A program made the position numbers and the translations under genes. The notes beneath the pieces were generated by a model, which saw only the letters and a program-made list of their open reading frames with translations, made no database searches and was not told the DNA's origin. Positions 1-7,084 of a stretch of DNA of 19,902 nucleotides are shown here, piece by piece. The stretch is taken from assembly GCA_043101635.1 (NCBI GenBank), contig JBICIE010000229.1, positions 1 through 19,902 on the forward strand, in the 5' to 3' direction. Position 1 is the first letter of the stretch; each line of letters begins with the position of its first letter. This stretch comes from CAYMJK01 sp043101635 (GTDB lineage Bacteria > Planctomycetota > Phycisphaerae > Phycisphaerales > UBA1924).

Positions 1-110
1 GGTCCTCGGGTCAGAAGCCCCGTCGCTGCAGGGAATTACCGAGATTCGCTGGCGTCCCGCGATTTTCGAGGTAGCTTCCTAGTAGAGATCTGGAGATAGG
101 GAGCTTGGAC

Positions 111-929
111 ATGATGCACTGCCCCAGACGGCACGCAATCCCCATGCTGGCGGGCGCCCTTGTTGCGCTGGCCGGCGCATCCACTGCCTCGGCCCAGTAC
201 ACGGTCGGCGACCAGTGGCTGCGGGCGGTCGACTTCCAGCCTGGTGACACCCATGGCTCCGTGTCCGGCAATCCCGGCCCGGGGTTCGATGGGATGCCGG
301 TGTGGAAGTACGAGATTGCCCACGGCGGCGGCGGCCTCGGCTCGGGCAATGAGTGGTTCCGTCAGCCGACGACCATGATGACGTGGGACAGCGAGTGGTG
401 GGACATCGGCGAGGGCGCCTGGTCGCTCGGGGACGATGCGAATCCGCCGGTGTTCCGCGACCGGATGACGCACAACTACATGCGGTGGAATTACGAGAAC
501 GTTCCGCTGGTGCGCTGGATGAATCCCGGCGGCGACGACATGCGGGTTTCGGTGACCGGCGATTACAACGTCCTGTGGAGCGGCCATCAACTGGTCGGCG
601 GGGAGATGGATGTCGAGCTGGTCATCGCCCGCGAAGACGCCTCGACCGGCGAGATTGACGTGCTGTTCAGCGAGACCGTCTCCAAGCCGACGGCGGGCCT
701 GTCGATGGGCGACAACGTCGATGTGCCGGTGGACCTGAGCATGATCACGCTCGGCGCTGATGACTCGCTGATCTTCTCGGGCCGTGCGGTGGACTCGGTG
801 ACGGGTCTTGGCCGCTGGGTCGCGATCAGTGATCAGTTGACGATCGAGGTCGTGCCGATTCCGTCGGCCGGCGCCCTGGGTCTGTTCGGCATCGCCGGGC
901 TTGGCGCGGTTCGTCGCCGCCGTTCATAA
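111..929 (+). CDS. Secreted PEP-CTERM-like anchored protein of unknown function
   Basis: The predicted product is about 272 aa, exported and then anchored. The N-terminus has a basic stretch (PRRH), a hydrophobic core and an ASA-Q cleavage site near residue 29. The middle is rich in Trp, Gly and Asp with no domain I recognise. The last ~26 residues (VVPIPSAGALGLFG..., ending RRRRS) have the plan of a PEP-CTERM sorting tail: a short Pro motif, a hydrophobic helix and an Arg cluster. Pro-Ile-Pro stands where Pro-Glu-Pro is usual. In related bacteria such tails are cut by an exosortase, but none is encoded here. I chose ATG 111 because AGGGAG (98-103) lies 7 nt upstream; a TTG at 105 would add two residues. 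Transcription ends at the hairpin at 992. The exported, anchored nature is fairly sure; the function is unknown. Confidence 0.85.
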   Translation: MMHCPRRHAIPMLAGALVALAGASTASAQYTVGDQWLRAVDFQPGDTHGSVSGNPGPGFDGMPVWKYEIAHGGGGLGSGNEWFRQPTTMMTWDSEWWDIGEGAWSLGDDANPPVFRDRMTHNYMRWNYENVPLVRWMNPGGDDMRVSVTGDYNVLWSGHQLVGGEMDVELVIAREDASTGEIDVLFSETVSKPTAGLSMGDNVDVPVDLSMITLGADDSLIFSGRAVDSVTGLGRWVAISDQLTIEVVPIPSAGALGLFGIAGLGAVRRRRS

Positions 930-939
930 GGATGTGCTT

Positions 940-957
940 CGGGAGCCTGGGCTCCCG
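940..957. repeat. Inverted repeat after the PEP-CTERM-like gene
   Basis: CGGGAGC and GCTCCCG form a 7-bp stem around the loop CTGG, 10 nt after the stop codon. No T-tract follows, so it is probably an mRNA 3'-end stabilising structure or an accessory to the stronger terminator downstream. Confidence 0.4.
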
Positions 958-991
958 GTCCGGGGAACCAACGCTGTTCTATCCCACCTGA

Positions 992-1024
992 GCTCCGGCC
1001 GGGCAACTGGCCGGGGCTTTTTTT
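992..1024 (+). terminator. Rho-independent terminator
   Basis: GCTCCGGCC pairs with GGCCGGGGC (9 bp with one U-G wobble) around the 8-nt loop GGGCAACT, followed directly by seven T residues. This is a textbook intrinsic terminator for the gene ending at 929. It ends only 25 nt before the sirtuin start, so the sirtuin needs its own promoter in that short gap. Confidence 0.9.
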
Positions 1025-1038
1025 ACCGGCCGGCGCGA

Positions 1039-1044
1039 TACGAT
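1039..1044 (+). promoter_or_regulatory. Candidate -10 element giving a leaderless sirtuin mRNA
   Basis: TACGAT lies 5 nt before ATG 1050. Transcription would start at or next to the A of the start codon. There is no Shine-Dalgarno, and the upstream terminator leaves only 25 nt for a promoter. No good -35 is visible; the region holds the terminator T-tract. Inferred, not proven. Confidence 0.4.
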
Positions 1045-1049
1045 CGGGC

Positions 1050-1817
1050 ATGGAAGACGTGATCCGGCAGGCCGCGCAGTGGCTGGCTGAGGCCCGGCGC
1101 GTCGTGGCCTTCACCGGCGCCGGCGTGAGCGCCGAGAGCGGGCTGGACACCTTCCGCGATCCCGAGCAGGGCCTGTGGTCGGAATATGACCCGATGGAAC
1201 TGGCCCATATCGACGCCTTCCACCGCGACCCGGAACTGGTGACGCGCTGGTATCACTGGCGCTTCTGCCGGTGTGTGGACTGCCAGCCGAATCCAGGGCA
1301 TCACGCGCTGGCGCGCATCGAGAGGGAGCTTGCGCAGCGCGGGGCGCTGTTCACGCTGGCGACGCAGAACATCGATGGCCTGCACCAGCGGGCCGGGAGC
1401 CGCAATGTCCTGGAACTGCACGGCACGATCCTGACGTGGCGGGGCGTGACGACCGGCGAGATGCGCCCGATCGACCGGGTGTCGTTCGACCGGTTCCCGC
1501 CGCGCACCGAAGGCGGCGATCTGCTGCGCCCGAACATCGTGTGGTTCGGGGAGGCGCTGCCGGAGGCGGTGTTGCGCCAGGCGATGATTGCCGCGGCGAC
1601 GTGCGACCTGCTGCTGGCGATCGGCACCAGCGCCGTGGTGTATCCCGCGGCGGGGCTGATCGATCTGGCCGCCGATGGCGAAGCGCGGGTCGTCGAGATA
1701 AACCGTGAGCCGACGGGGGCGACAGCGCAGGTGGATCTGGCGATTCACATGCCCAGTGGCGAGGCGCTGCCGCAACTGGCGGAGGCGGCGTTCGGTCCGG
1801 CGGCGGGGCAGGGGTGA
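1050..1817 (+). CDS. cobB: NAD+-dependent protein deacylase (sirtuin, CobB-like)
   Basis: Removes acyl groups from protein lysines using NAD+; presumably cytoplasmic. At 255 aa it is a normal bacterial length. The Rossmann motif GAGVSAESGL (residues 23-32), TQNIDGLH (105-112), catalytic His124 in ELHG, RPNIVWFGE (160-168) and IGTSAVVYPAAG (191-202) are all present. Tyr68 and Arg71 (YHWR) match the class III pair that lets CobB or SIRT5 accept succinyl and malonyl lysine. Oddly, the zinc module between His124 and Pro161 contains no cysteine. A separate C-x-C-x2-C cluster sits at 73-78, before the NAD site. The start at ATG 1050 lacks a Shine-Dalgarno but follows TACGAT by 5 nt. The family call is firm; the substrate preference is inferred. 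Confidence 0.92.
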   Translation: MEDVIRQAAQWLAEARRVVAFTGAGVSAESGLDTFRDPEQGLWSEYDPMELAHIDAFHRDPELVTRWYHWRFCRCVDCQPNPGHHALARIERELAQRGALFTLATQNIDGLHQRAGSRNVLELHGTILTWRGVTTGEMRPIDRVSFDRFPPRTEGGDLLRPNIVWFGEALPEAVLRQAMIAAATCDLLLAIGTSAVVYPAAGLIDLAADGEARVVEINREPTGATAQVDLAIHMPSGEALPQLAEAAFGPAAGQG

Positions 1818-1852
1818 GGCTGGGGGGAGTTCTGAGGCAAGGTCGGACAGGC

Positions 1853-1906
1853 GCATCGCCCGGAAGGGCGATGCCACGGCTGGGCGCACAGGCGGGACGC
1901 CTGTGC
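1853..1906. repeat. Tandem palindromes, REP-like intergenic element
   Basis: Two perfect 9-bp hairpins lie side by side between convergent genes. GCATCGCCC/GGGCGATGC (1853-1874) has the loop GGAA; GCACAGGCG/CGCCTGTGC (1886-1906) has the loop GGA; 11 nt separate them. Neither has a T-tract, so they are not classic terminators. Read as protein, the second gives TGGTPVPP-like peptides, which I recall as frequent spurious ORFs in planctomycete genomes. Such a bipartite palindrome suggests a dispersed REP-type repeat. No second copy is in this window. Confidence 0.55.
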
Positions 1907-1946
1907 CACCCGCGCGAGCCACTTGTTGGGACAAGCCGCAGCCTGT

Positions 1947-4778
1947 TCAGGGGGCGGCGCCCGCGTCGCTATTCTCGACGGGGGTTTCCGGGCGGATGAT
2001 GATGGTGAAGCGGTTCTCGGGGCGGTAGTGCTGGGCGAAGGTCTCGCGCACCTGCTCGGTGGTCAGATCTTCGTACGCGAGCGGCTCGCGGAGGATCTCG
2101 TCGAGCGAGACGCCGAGGTAGGCCAGGTCGCTGATGGCGCCGAGCCACCAGCGCGGCTCGCGGGTGTCCTCGGCGAACTGGTTGGCGAACTGGAGCTTGG
2201 CGGTGGCCAGTTCATCTTCGGTGGGGCCATCGGCGGCGAAGTCGGCGAAGAGGCTGTGGAGGGCGTCTGCGAGGCGGGCGGCCTTGTCCGGATCGGTCGA
2301 CGACTGCGACATGAAGACGCCGTGGCCGGGGAACGAGGTGGCCGGCTGGCTGGAGGCGGTCGGGCTGTAGGAGAGGCCCTCGGCCTCGCGGATCTGTTCG
2401 ATCATGCGGGTGGAGAGGATCCGGGCGGCCAGGGCCAGGGCGCGGCGGGCTTCGTGGTCGGTGTAGTCGATGGTCGCGAAGCCGGCGACGACGATGGCCT
2501 TGTCGGAGCGCGTCTCGATGGTGCGCTCGATCGTCGTGGGCCCTTCGGGGCGGGCCATGGTGCGCAGGGCGAGATTGGTCTCGGGCGTGACCTTCGGGCG
2601 CGACGGGAGCGAGCCGAGGTACTTGATCACCAGTGCCGCGGCGTCCTCGACTTCGATGTCGCCGACCACGGCGACCTCGATCGGCGCTTCGGCGATGATG
2701 CGGTCGAGCCACGCCTGGGCCTGCTCGAGGGTGATGGCGTCGACCTGCTCTTCGGTGAGGAGGCGCACGCGAATGTCGTCGGGCGGGAAGAGGGCGTCGA
2801 AGTAGGCGCGGATGGCGGCGATCTCCGGCTGGCTGCGGCGCATCTCGATGAGCTGCTTCTGGCCGGTCTTCCACTGATCGAGGGCGGGGCCTTCGACGGT
2901 CGGGTCGGTCAGCAGCAGGTGCGCAAGCTGGAAGCCGTCTTCCAGGTCATCCGGGTTGCTGGAGATGCTCAGGGTCAGGACATCCTGGCCGGCGCGCCCT
3001 CGGACGGACGCAGTTGATCCGACCATGAGGTCGCGCACCTGGGTGGAGGTGAGCCCGCCGCCGGCCTGGGCGCGACCCCAGGCGAGCGAGGCGGCGTCGG
3101 TGACGCCGCGGTTGTCGGCGGTCTCCTCGATCGTGCCGCCCATGATGCGGATCTGCACGCTGATGGAGTCTTCTTTGACATCCATGGGGCGGATGTGGGC
3201 GATGACGCCGTTGGTGAGGTGGATGGTGGTGACATCGCTCTCGGCGTGGCGTACGCCCCAGGCGAGTTCGCCGCCTTCGGGCGCCTTGGCAAGCAGTGAC
3301 TCGGCGCGGGCGGCCTCGGCCTCGGCCTCAGGGGTGACGGCGAGGGCGTCGCGACCGGCGCGGATGAGTTCGGCCTCGGTGGGCAGATCGGGCGCTGTGG
3401 GCGCCTGCAGGATGAAGACGGCGCCCTCGCTGAAGTCGAAGAGGCTGGCGAAGGTCTCGCTGACCTCGTCGAGCGTGATCGTCGGCAGGGCGGCGAGCAC
3501 CAGTTCGCGCTGCTGGGTGGCCGACATCGGGGGCTCGCCGATGGCCACCGCGTTGTGGATCCGGGACATGAAGGCGCGGGATGACATGGTCGGCTCGACC
3601 TCGACAGCGCGGTCGACGGCGGCCTGGGCGTCGGCGCGGGCGTCGGCCAGTTCCTGCTCGGTGAAGCCGTGCAGGCGGGCCCGCTGGAGTTCCTCGGCGA
3701 TCTGGGTGAGCATGGCCTGCCAGTCGGCGGCCTCGCCGCGGGCGCTGATCTGGGTCCAGCGGAGGGCGCCGGCAAAGTCGGAGGAGCCGGCGCTGGCGTT
3801 GAGTGCGTCCAGCTCTCCCGCGGCGGCGCGGGCCCGCAGCCGGCGGTTGAACATGCGCGACGCGAGCGACTCGACCAGATCGCGCCGGAACTCGTCGGTG
3901 GTGGTTGTCGGGCCGCGGGGCGGGGAGACGCGGGAGATGGAGATCTCGGCGTGGGACATCTCCGGATCGGTGGCGATGATCGCCCGCTCCCCCACCGACT
4001 CCATCACGCCGATCTCGGCGTCCCGGGGTCGCGGCAGGGTCGGGCCGGTCCCGAAGCGTTCCTCGATGAGCGGGATCACCTGCGAGGCGGGCAGGTCGCC
4101 GACCACGATCAGCGCCATGTTCGAGGGGACGTACCAGCGGTCGTAGTACGCGCGGAAGTCGGCTGAATCCATGCCGAGGATCGTCTCTTCGGTTCCGATC
4201 GGCAGGCGCTCGCCGAAGATCGACTCGGGAGCAAGCTGGGTGATCACCTGCTCGACGACGCGCTGCTGGGCGCTCTCGCGGGTGCGCTTCTCCTCCATGA
4301 TGATCTCGCGCTCGGCGTTGATCTCGTCATCGGAGAGGTCGAGTCCGAAGGCGACATCGCGGAGGAAGAGCATGCCGCGGGCGAGCGTCTCGGGTTTGGT
4401 GTCGGGCAGTTCCAGCATGTAGAACGTCCGGTCGAAGCCGGTGGAGGCGTTCTGATGGCGCCCGAAGGCCATGCCCATCTCCTGGAAGAACGGCACGACG
4501 GTTCCCGGCGGGAAGTGCTCGGAGCCGTTGAAGGCCATGTGCTCCAGGAAGTGGGCCACACCAAGCTGCTGCTCGGTCTCGTTGAGCGAGCCGGAGTCGA
4601 TGTGGAGGCGGAGGATGACGCGGTCGGGCGGCTCATCGTGCTGCAGGACGATGTAGGCCAGGCCGTTGTCGAGGGTCCCGGTGACCAGCCGGGGGTCGGT
4701 CGGGAGCGGCTCGGCGAAGCCGCGGACGGGGGCTGTCGCTGCCGCGATGATGAGTGCGATCAATGAGCTGAGCCGCAT
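1947..4778 (-). CDS. Secreted M16-family zinc metallopeptidase
   Basis: A 943-aa insulinase/pitrilysin-type peptidase with the two-half M16 layout, likely periplasmic. Residues 1-22 are a signal peptide (MRLSSLIALIIAAATAPVRG). The zinc motif HFLEH is at 76-80 (His76, Glu79, His80), and the third ligand is probably a Glu near 156-158 in the AEREIIMEEKR segment. The second half has no HxxEH and would be the usual inactive partner. The open frame runs on to 4946, but the start at 4778 is supported by GAGGA 7 nt upstream and by the signal peptide right after it. It converges on the sirtuin and diverges from the MATE gene. M16 enzymes degrade peptides in a closed chamber; the substrate here is unknown. 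I am confident in the family. Confidence 0.93.
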   Translation of the reverse strand: MRLSSLIALIIAAATAPVRGFAEPLPTDPRLVTGTLDNGLAYIVLQHDEPPDRVILRLHIDSGSLNETEQQLGVAHFLEHMAFNGSEHFPPGTVVPFFQEMGMAFGRHQNASTGFDRTFYMLELPDTKPETLARGMLFLRDVAFGLDLSDDEINAEREIIMEEKRTRESAQQRVVEQVITQLAPESIFGERLPIGTEETILGMDSADFRAYYDRWYVPSNMALIVVGDLPASQVIPLIEERFGTGPTLPRPRDAEIGVMESVGERAIIATDPEMSHAEISISRVSPPRGPTTTTDEFRRDLVESLASRMFNRRLRARAAAGELDALNASAGSSDFAGALRWTQISARGEAADWQAMLTQIAEELQRARLHGFTEQELADARADAQAAVDRAVEVEPTMSSRAFMSRIHNAVAIGEPPMSATQQRELVLAALPTITLDEVSETFASLFDFSEGAVFILQAPTAPDLPTEAELIRAGRDALAVTPEAEAEAARAESLLAKAPEGGELAWGVRHAESDVTTIHLTNGVIAHIRPMDVKEDSISVQIRIMGGTIEETADNRGVTDAASLAWGRAQAGGGLTSTQVRDLMVGSTASVRGRAGQDVLTLSISSNPDDLEDGFQLAHLLLTDPTVEGPALDQWKTGQKQLIEMRRSQPEIAAIRAYFDALFPPDDIRVRLLTEEQVDAITLEQAQAWLDRIIAEAPIEVAVVGDIEVEDAAALVIKYLGSLPSRPKVTPETNLALRTMARPEGPTTIERTIETRSDKAIVVAGFATIDYTDHEARRALALAARILSTRMIEQIREAEGLSYSPTASSQPATSFPGHGVFMSQSSTDPDKAARLADALHSLFADFAADGPTEDELATAKLQFANQFAEDTREPRWWLGAISDLAYLGVSLDEILREPLAYEDLTTEQVRETFAQHYRPENRFTIIIRPETPVENSDAGAAP

Positions 4779-4794
4779 GGCTGGTTCCTCGCTG

Positions 4795-4818
4795 TTTCCG
4801 TCGGGGCTTTCCGTCGGG
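4795..4818. repeat. Direct repeat in the M16 peptidase leader
   Basis: TTTCCGTCGGG occurs twice, 13 nt apart (4795-4805 and 4808-4818), just upstream of the peptidase Shine-Dalgarno. It could be a protein site or a small duplication. No function is known. Confidence 0.35.
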
Positions 4819-4879
4819 CTCGTCGCCGGTTCGGTTCGCCGGGCTGCGGTCTGCCCCACCGTGGGCTTGCGCAGCCGGA

Positions 4880-4908
4880 ATTTGCCCCTGTGGAGCCTAG
4901 ACTGGCAA
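4880..4908 (-). promoter_or_regulatory. Candidate sigma70-type promoter for the M16 peptidase
   Basis: On the minus strand TTGCCA (4908-4903, five of six consensus bases) is followed after 17 nt by GCAAAT (three of six). It lies about 100 nt upstream of the peptidase start, within the 230-nt divergent gap shared with the MATE gene. The -10 match is weak. Apart from this and the direct repeat I see nothing else in the gap. Confidence 0.25.
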
Positions 4909-5008
4909 GGGCGCCGGCAGCGTCCGCCGGGAGCGCAAGTTGCCACATACGGGTGATGAGTCTCAGCGGCCCGGCTCGCCGGAGGAGCGGGGGCGAGGGC
5001 GTCTGCCG

Positions 5009-6589
5009 ATGCCCCGGGCAGTTGCCACGCTGATCGACTGGCGGGCGATCTCCGGGGTGATGGGCTGTGCCCGCATCCTGGGGCAGGCCGAGCAGGCGAC
5101 GGGCCTGACGGCGGACGGACGGCTGCGGACTGGACGGCTGGCGGGCCTGACGATGGGCGGCGCCATCTGGGTGCTGTCTTGGCCGATCCTGGTCGAGAGC
5201 GCCCTGAACAGCCTCGTGGGGCTGACGGACACGACGCTGGCGGCCCGGCTGCCGGAGGGTGAGGCGGCCACCGACGCGATCGGGGGCGCCTCGTACATGA
5301 TGTGGTTCATCGGGCTGATCATCATGGCGATGGGGGTCGGCGCCACCGCGCTGATCAGCCGGTCGATCGGCAAGGGGCGGGTGGCCGTGGCCAACGCGGC
5401 GCTGGGCCAGACGCTGGTGCTGGCGGTGACCGTCGGGGGCGCCACCGGCGCATTCATCGCGCTGATTGCGCCCTACCTGCCGGCGGTGATCGGGCTGTCG
5501 CCGGAGGCGGCGCCGCTGTTTACCGAGTACATGCGGATCATCGCCGGGGGCGTGCCGTTCATGGGCATCCTGTTTGCGGGGATTGCCTGCGCGCGCGGGG
5601 CGGGGGATTCGGTGCGTCCGCTGCACGCCATGATCGTGCGGAACATCGTGAACATCGGCGTGAGCTTCGCTCTGTGCGGCGTCGATCTCGGCTACACGAC
5701 GATGACCGACGACGGGCCGGTGACGACGGTGTTCCTGCGCAACCCCTTCGAGTTCAATCTCGGGGTGTTCGGCATCGCGCTGGGCACGGTGATCGGGGAC
5801 GCGGTGGGCGCCGGCGTCATCCTGTGGATGGCCGGACGCGGGGTGTGGGGCATCCGCCTGCGCCGGGCCCGCATCGCGCCGCACTGGCACACGATCCGGC
5901 GGCTGGTGCGCCTCGGCGTGCCGAACTTCCTCGAGACGCTGGGGATGTGGTTCGGCAACTTCCTGATCCTGCTGATCGTCGGGCGGCTGGCGGTCGGCGC
6001 CGCCGGCGGGCTGGTGGGCAGCCACATCGTGGCGATCCGGATCGAGAGCTTCAGCTTCCTGCCGGGCTTTGCGATGGGGATGGCCGCGGCGACGCTTGCC
6101 GGGCAGTACCTCGGGGCGGGGTCGCCGGCGCGCGCGATCCGGGCGGTGCTGATCTGCGCCGGGATCGGCGGCGGGTTCATGGGGTTCATCGGGCTGATCT
6201 TCATTCTGTTCCCGTATCCGCTGACGGCGGCGCTGACGGAGGTGCCGGCGCACCTGGAGCAGGCGCCGAAGCTGCTGTTCATCTGCGGGCTGGTGCAGCT
6301 TCCGTTCGGGCTGGGGCTGGTGTTCCGCAGCGCGCTGCGGGGGGCGGGCGATGTGCGGGTGGTGATGATCCTGACGTGGACGACCACGTACCTCATCCGC
6401 CTGCCGCTGTCTTGGCTGCTGTCGGGCGTGGTGATCCCGCTGCCGGGCGGGGGCGAGATTCCCAACCCGCTGGGGCTGGAGCCGAGCCTGTCACGCCTGT
6501 GGATCGCGATGTGCGCCGAGCTTGCCATCCGCGGGGCGATCTTCTCGCTGCGGTTTGCGCAGGGAACCTGGACCAGGGCCCAGGTCTGA
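5009..6589 (+). CDS. MATE-family multidrug/metabolite efflux transporter
   Basis: Inner-membrane secondary exporter of about 526 aa, longer than the usual 440-480 aa. Twelve hydrophobic segments can be followed, starting with the first-helix motif WPILVESALNSLVGLTDT, a match to the MATE pattern P..(L)..L..(V/L)D. Later landmarks are GGVPFMGILFAGIACARGAGD and, in the second half, ALRGAGDVR, a repeat of the ARGAGD loop. An unusual hydrophilic stretch of about 20 residues (TTMTDDGPVTTVFLRNPFEF) lies between helices in the middle. I chose ATG 5009 because a purine-rich GAGGG lies about 10 nt upstream; an upstream TTG at 4940 would add 23 uncharacteristic residues. The cupin gene follows after 45 nt and may be co-transcribed. 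The substrate is unknown. Confidence 0.9.
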   Translation: MPRAVATLIDWRAISGVMGCARILGQAEQATGLTADGRLRTGRLAGLTMGGAIWVLSWPILVESALNSLVGLTDTTLAARLPEGEAATDAIGGASYMMWFIGLIIMAMGVGATALISRSIGKGRVAVANAALGQTLVLAVTVGGATGAFIALIAPYLPAVIGLSPEAAPLFTEYMRIIAGGVPFMGILFAGIACARGAGDSVRPLHAMIVRNIVNIGVSFALCGVDLGYTTMTDDGPVTTVFLRNPFEFNLGVFGIALGTVIGDAVGAGVILWMAGRGVWGIRLRRARIAPHWHTIRRLVRLGVPNFLETLGMWFGNFLILLIVGRLAVGAAGGLVGSHIVAIRIESFSFLPGFAMGMAAATLAGQYLGAGSPARAIRAVLICAGIGGGFMGFIGLIFILFPYPLTAALTEVPAHLEQAPKLLFICGLVQLPFGLGLVFRSALRGAGDVRVVMILTWTTTYLIRLPLSWLLSGVVIPLPGGGEIPNPLGLEPSLSRLWIAMCAELAIRGAIFSLRFAQGTWTRAQV

Positions 6590-6634
6590 CGGCGGGCGCC
6601 CGTGGGCGAACAATCCGGAGAAGGAGGATCAGCC

Positions 6635-7072
6635 ATGAGATGGGCCTGGATTGCAGGTGCGGCGCTCGCCGGGGCCGGGCTCGGCGCCCTGGCGGGAGCA
6701 AGTCTGCCAGCCTCGGCCACGGAGTTCGCGGCGTTCGGCATCGATGAAGTGCTCGCGAAGCGGAAGGAGCTGAACCGCTCCTATCACGAGTTCCTCAAGA
6801 AGCCGTCGATGCGCTGCGCGGTATTCGTGCTGCCGCGCGGCGCCGTGGATCAGCAGACGCCGCACGAGACCGACGAGCTGTACTACGTGCTGCGCGGGCG
6901 GGCGACGCTGCGCGTCGGCACGGGCGCCGGCATCGAGGACGTCGAGTGCCGGAAGGGCTCGGTGCTGTTCGTGGGCGCCGGCGTGGAGCACCGGTTCGTG
7001 AACATCGAGGAAGACCTGGAGATGCTGGTGATCTTCAGCGAGAAGCAGGCCCCGGCGCTGCCGGAGCGGTGA
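6635..7072 (+). CDS. Membrane-anchored cupin-domain protein
   Basis: 145 aa. Residues 4-28 form one hydrophobic segment (signal anchor or signal peptide with a possible SA-TE cut), so the single cupin barrel should lie outside the cytoplasmic membrane. Cupin motif 1 is at 75-88 (TPHETDELYYVLRG): the second metal His (His77) and Glu81 are there, but the first His is replaced by Thr75. Motif 2 at 109-123 (GSVLFVGAGVEHRFVN) keeps His119 and Asn123. Metal binding may be altered or lost. ATG 6635 is fixed by AGGAGG (6622-6627) 7 nt upstream; a GTG at 6602 is less likely. It probably shares a transcript with the MATE gene 45 nt upstream. The ligand is unknown. Confidence 0.85.
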   Translation: MRWAWIAGAALAGAGLGALAGASLPASATEFAAFGIDEVLAKRKELNRSYHEFLKKPSMRCAVFVLPRGAVDQQTPHETDELYYVLRGRATLRVGTGAGIEDVECRKGSVLFVGAGVEHRFVNIEEDLEMLVIFSEKQAPALPER

Positions 7073-7084
7073 CCCCGGCGCCGG

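Noticed and set aside
1..110. Promoter for the first gene (TAGCTT at 72-77)
   Set aside because: No convincing -35 lies 15-19 nt upstream; the stretch holds nothing else beyond the Shine-Dalgarno.
1853..1906. Tandem hairpins as intrinsic terminators or a CRISPR remnant
   Set aside because: There is no T-tract on either strand, and the two hairpins are different in sequence with no repeat-spacer pattern.
1023..1934. 303-codon minus-strand frame across the sirtuin
   Set aside because: Arg/Gln/Pro-rich shadow of the sirtuin; its first residues come from the intergenic palindrome.
1923..3017. 364-codon open frame on the plus strand opposite the M16 peptidase
   Set aside because: It is antisense to a clearly real peptidase, has a biased Gly/Ala/Asp/Glu composition typical of the shadow of a high-GC gene, and no domain.
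4778..4946. Longer N-terminus for the M16 peptidase
   Set aside because: It would put 56 Arg/Pro-rich residues before a normal signal peptide; the Shine-Dalgarno supports 4778.
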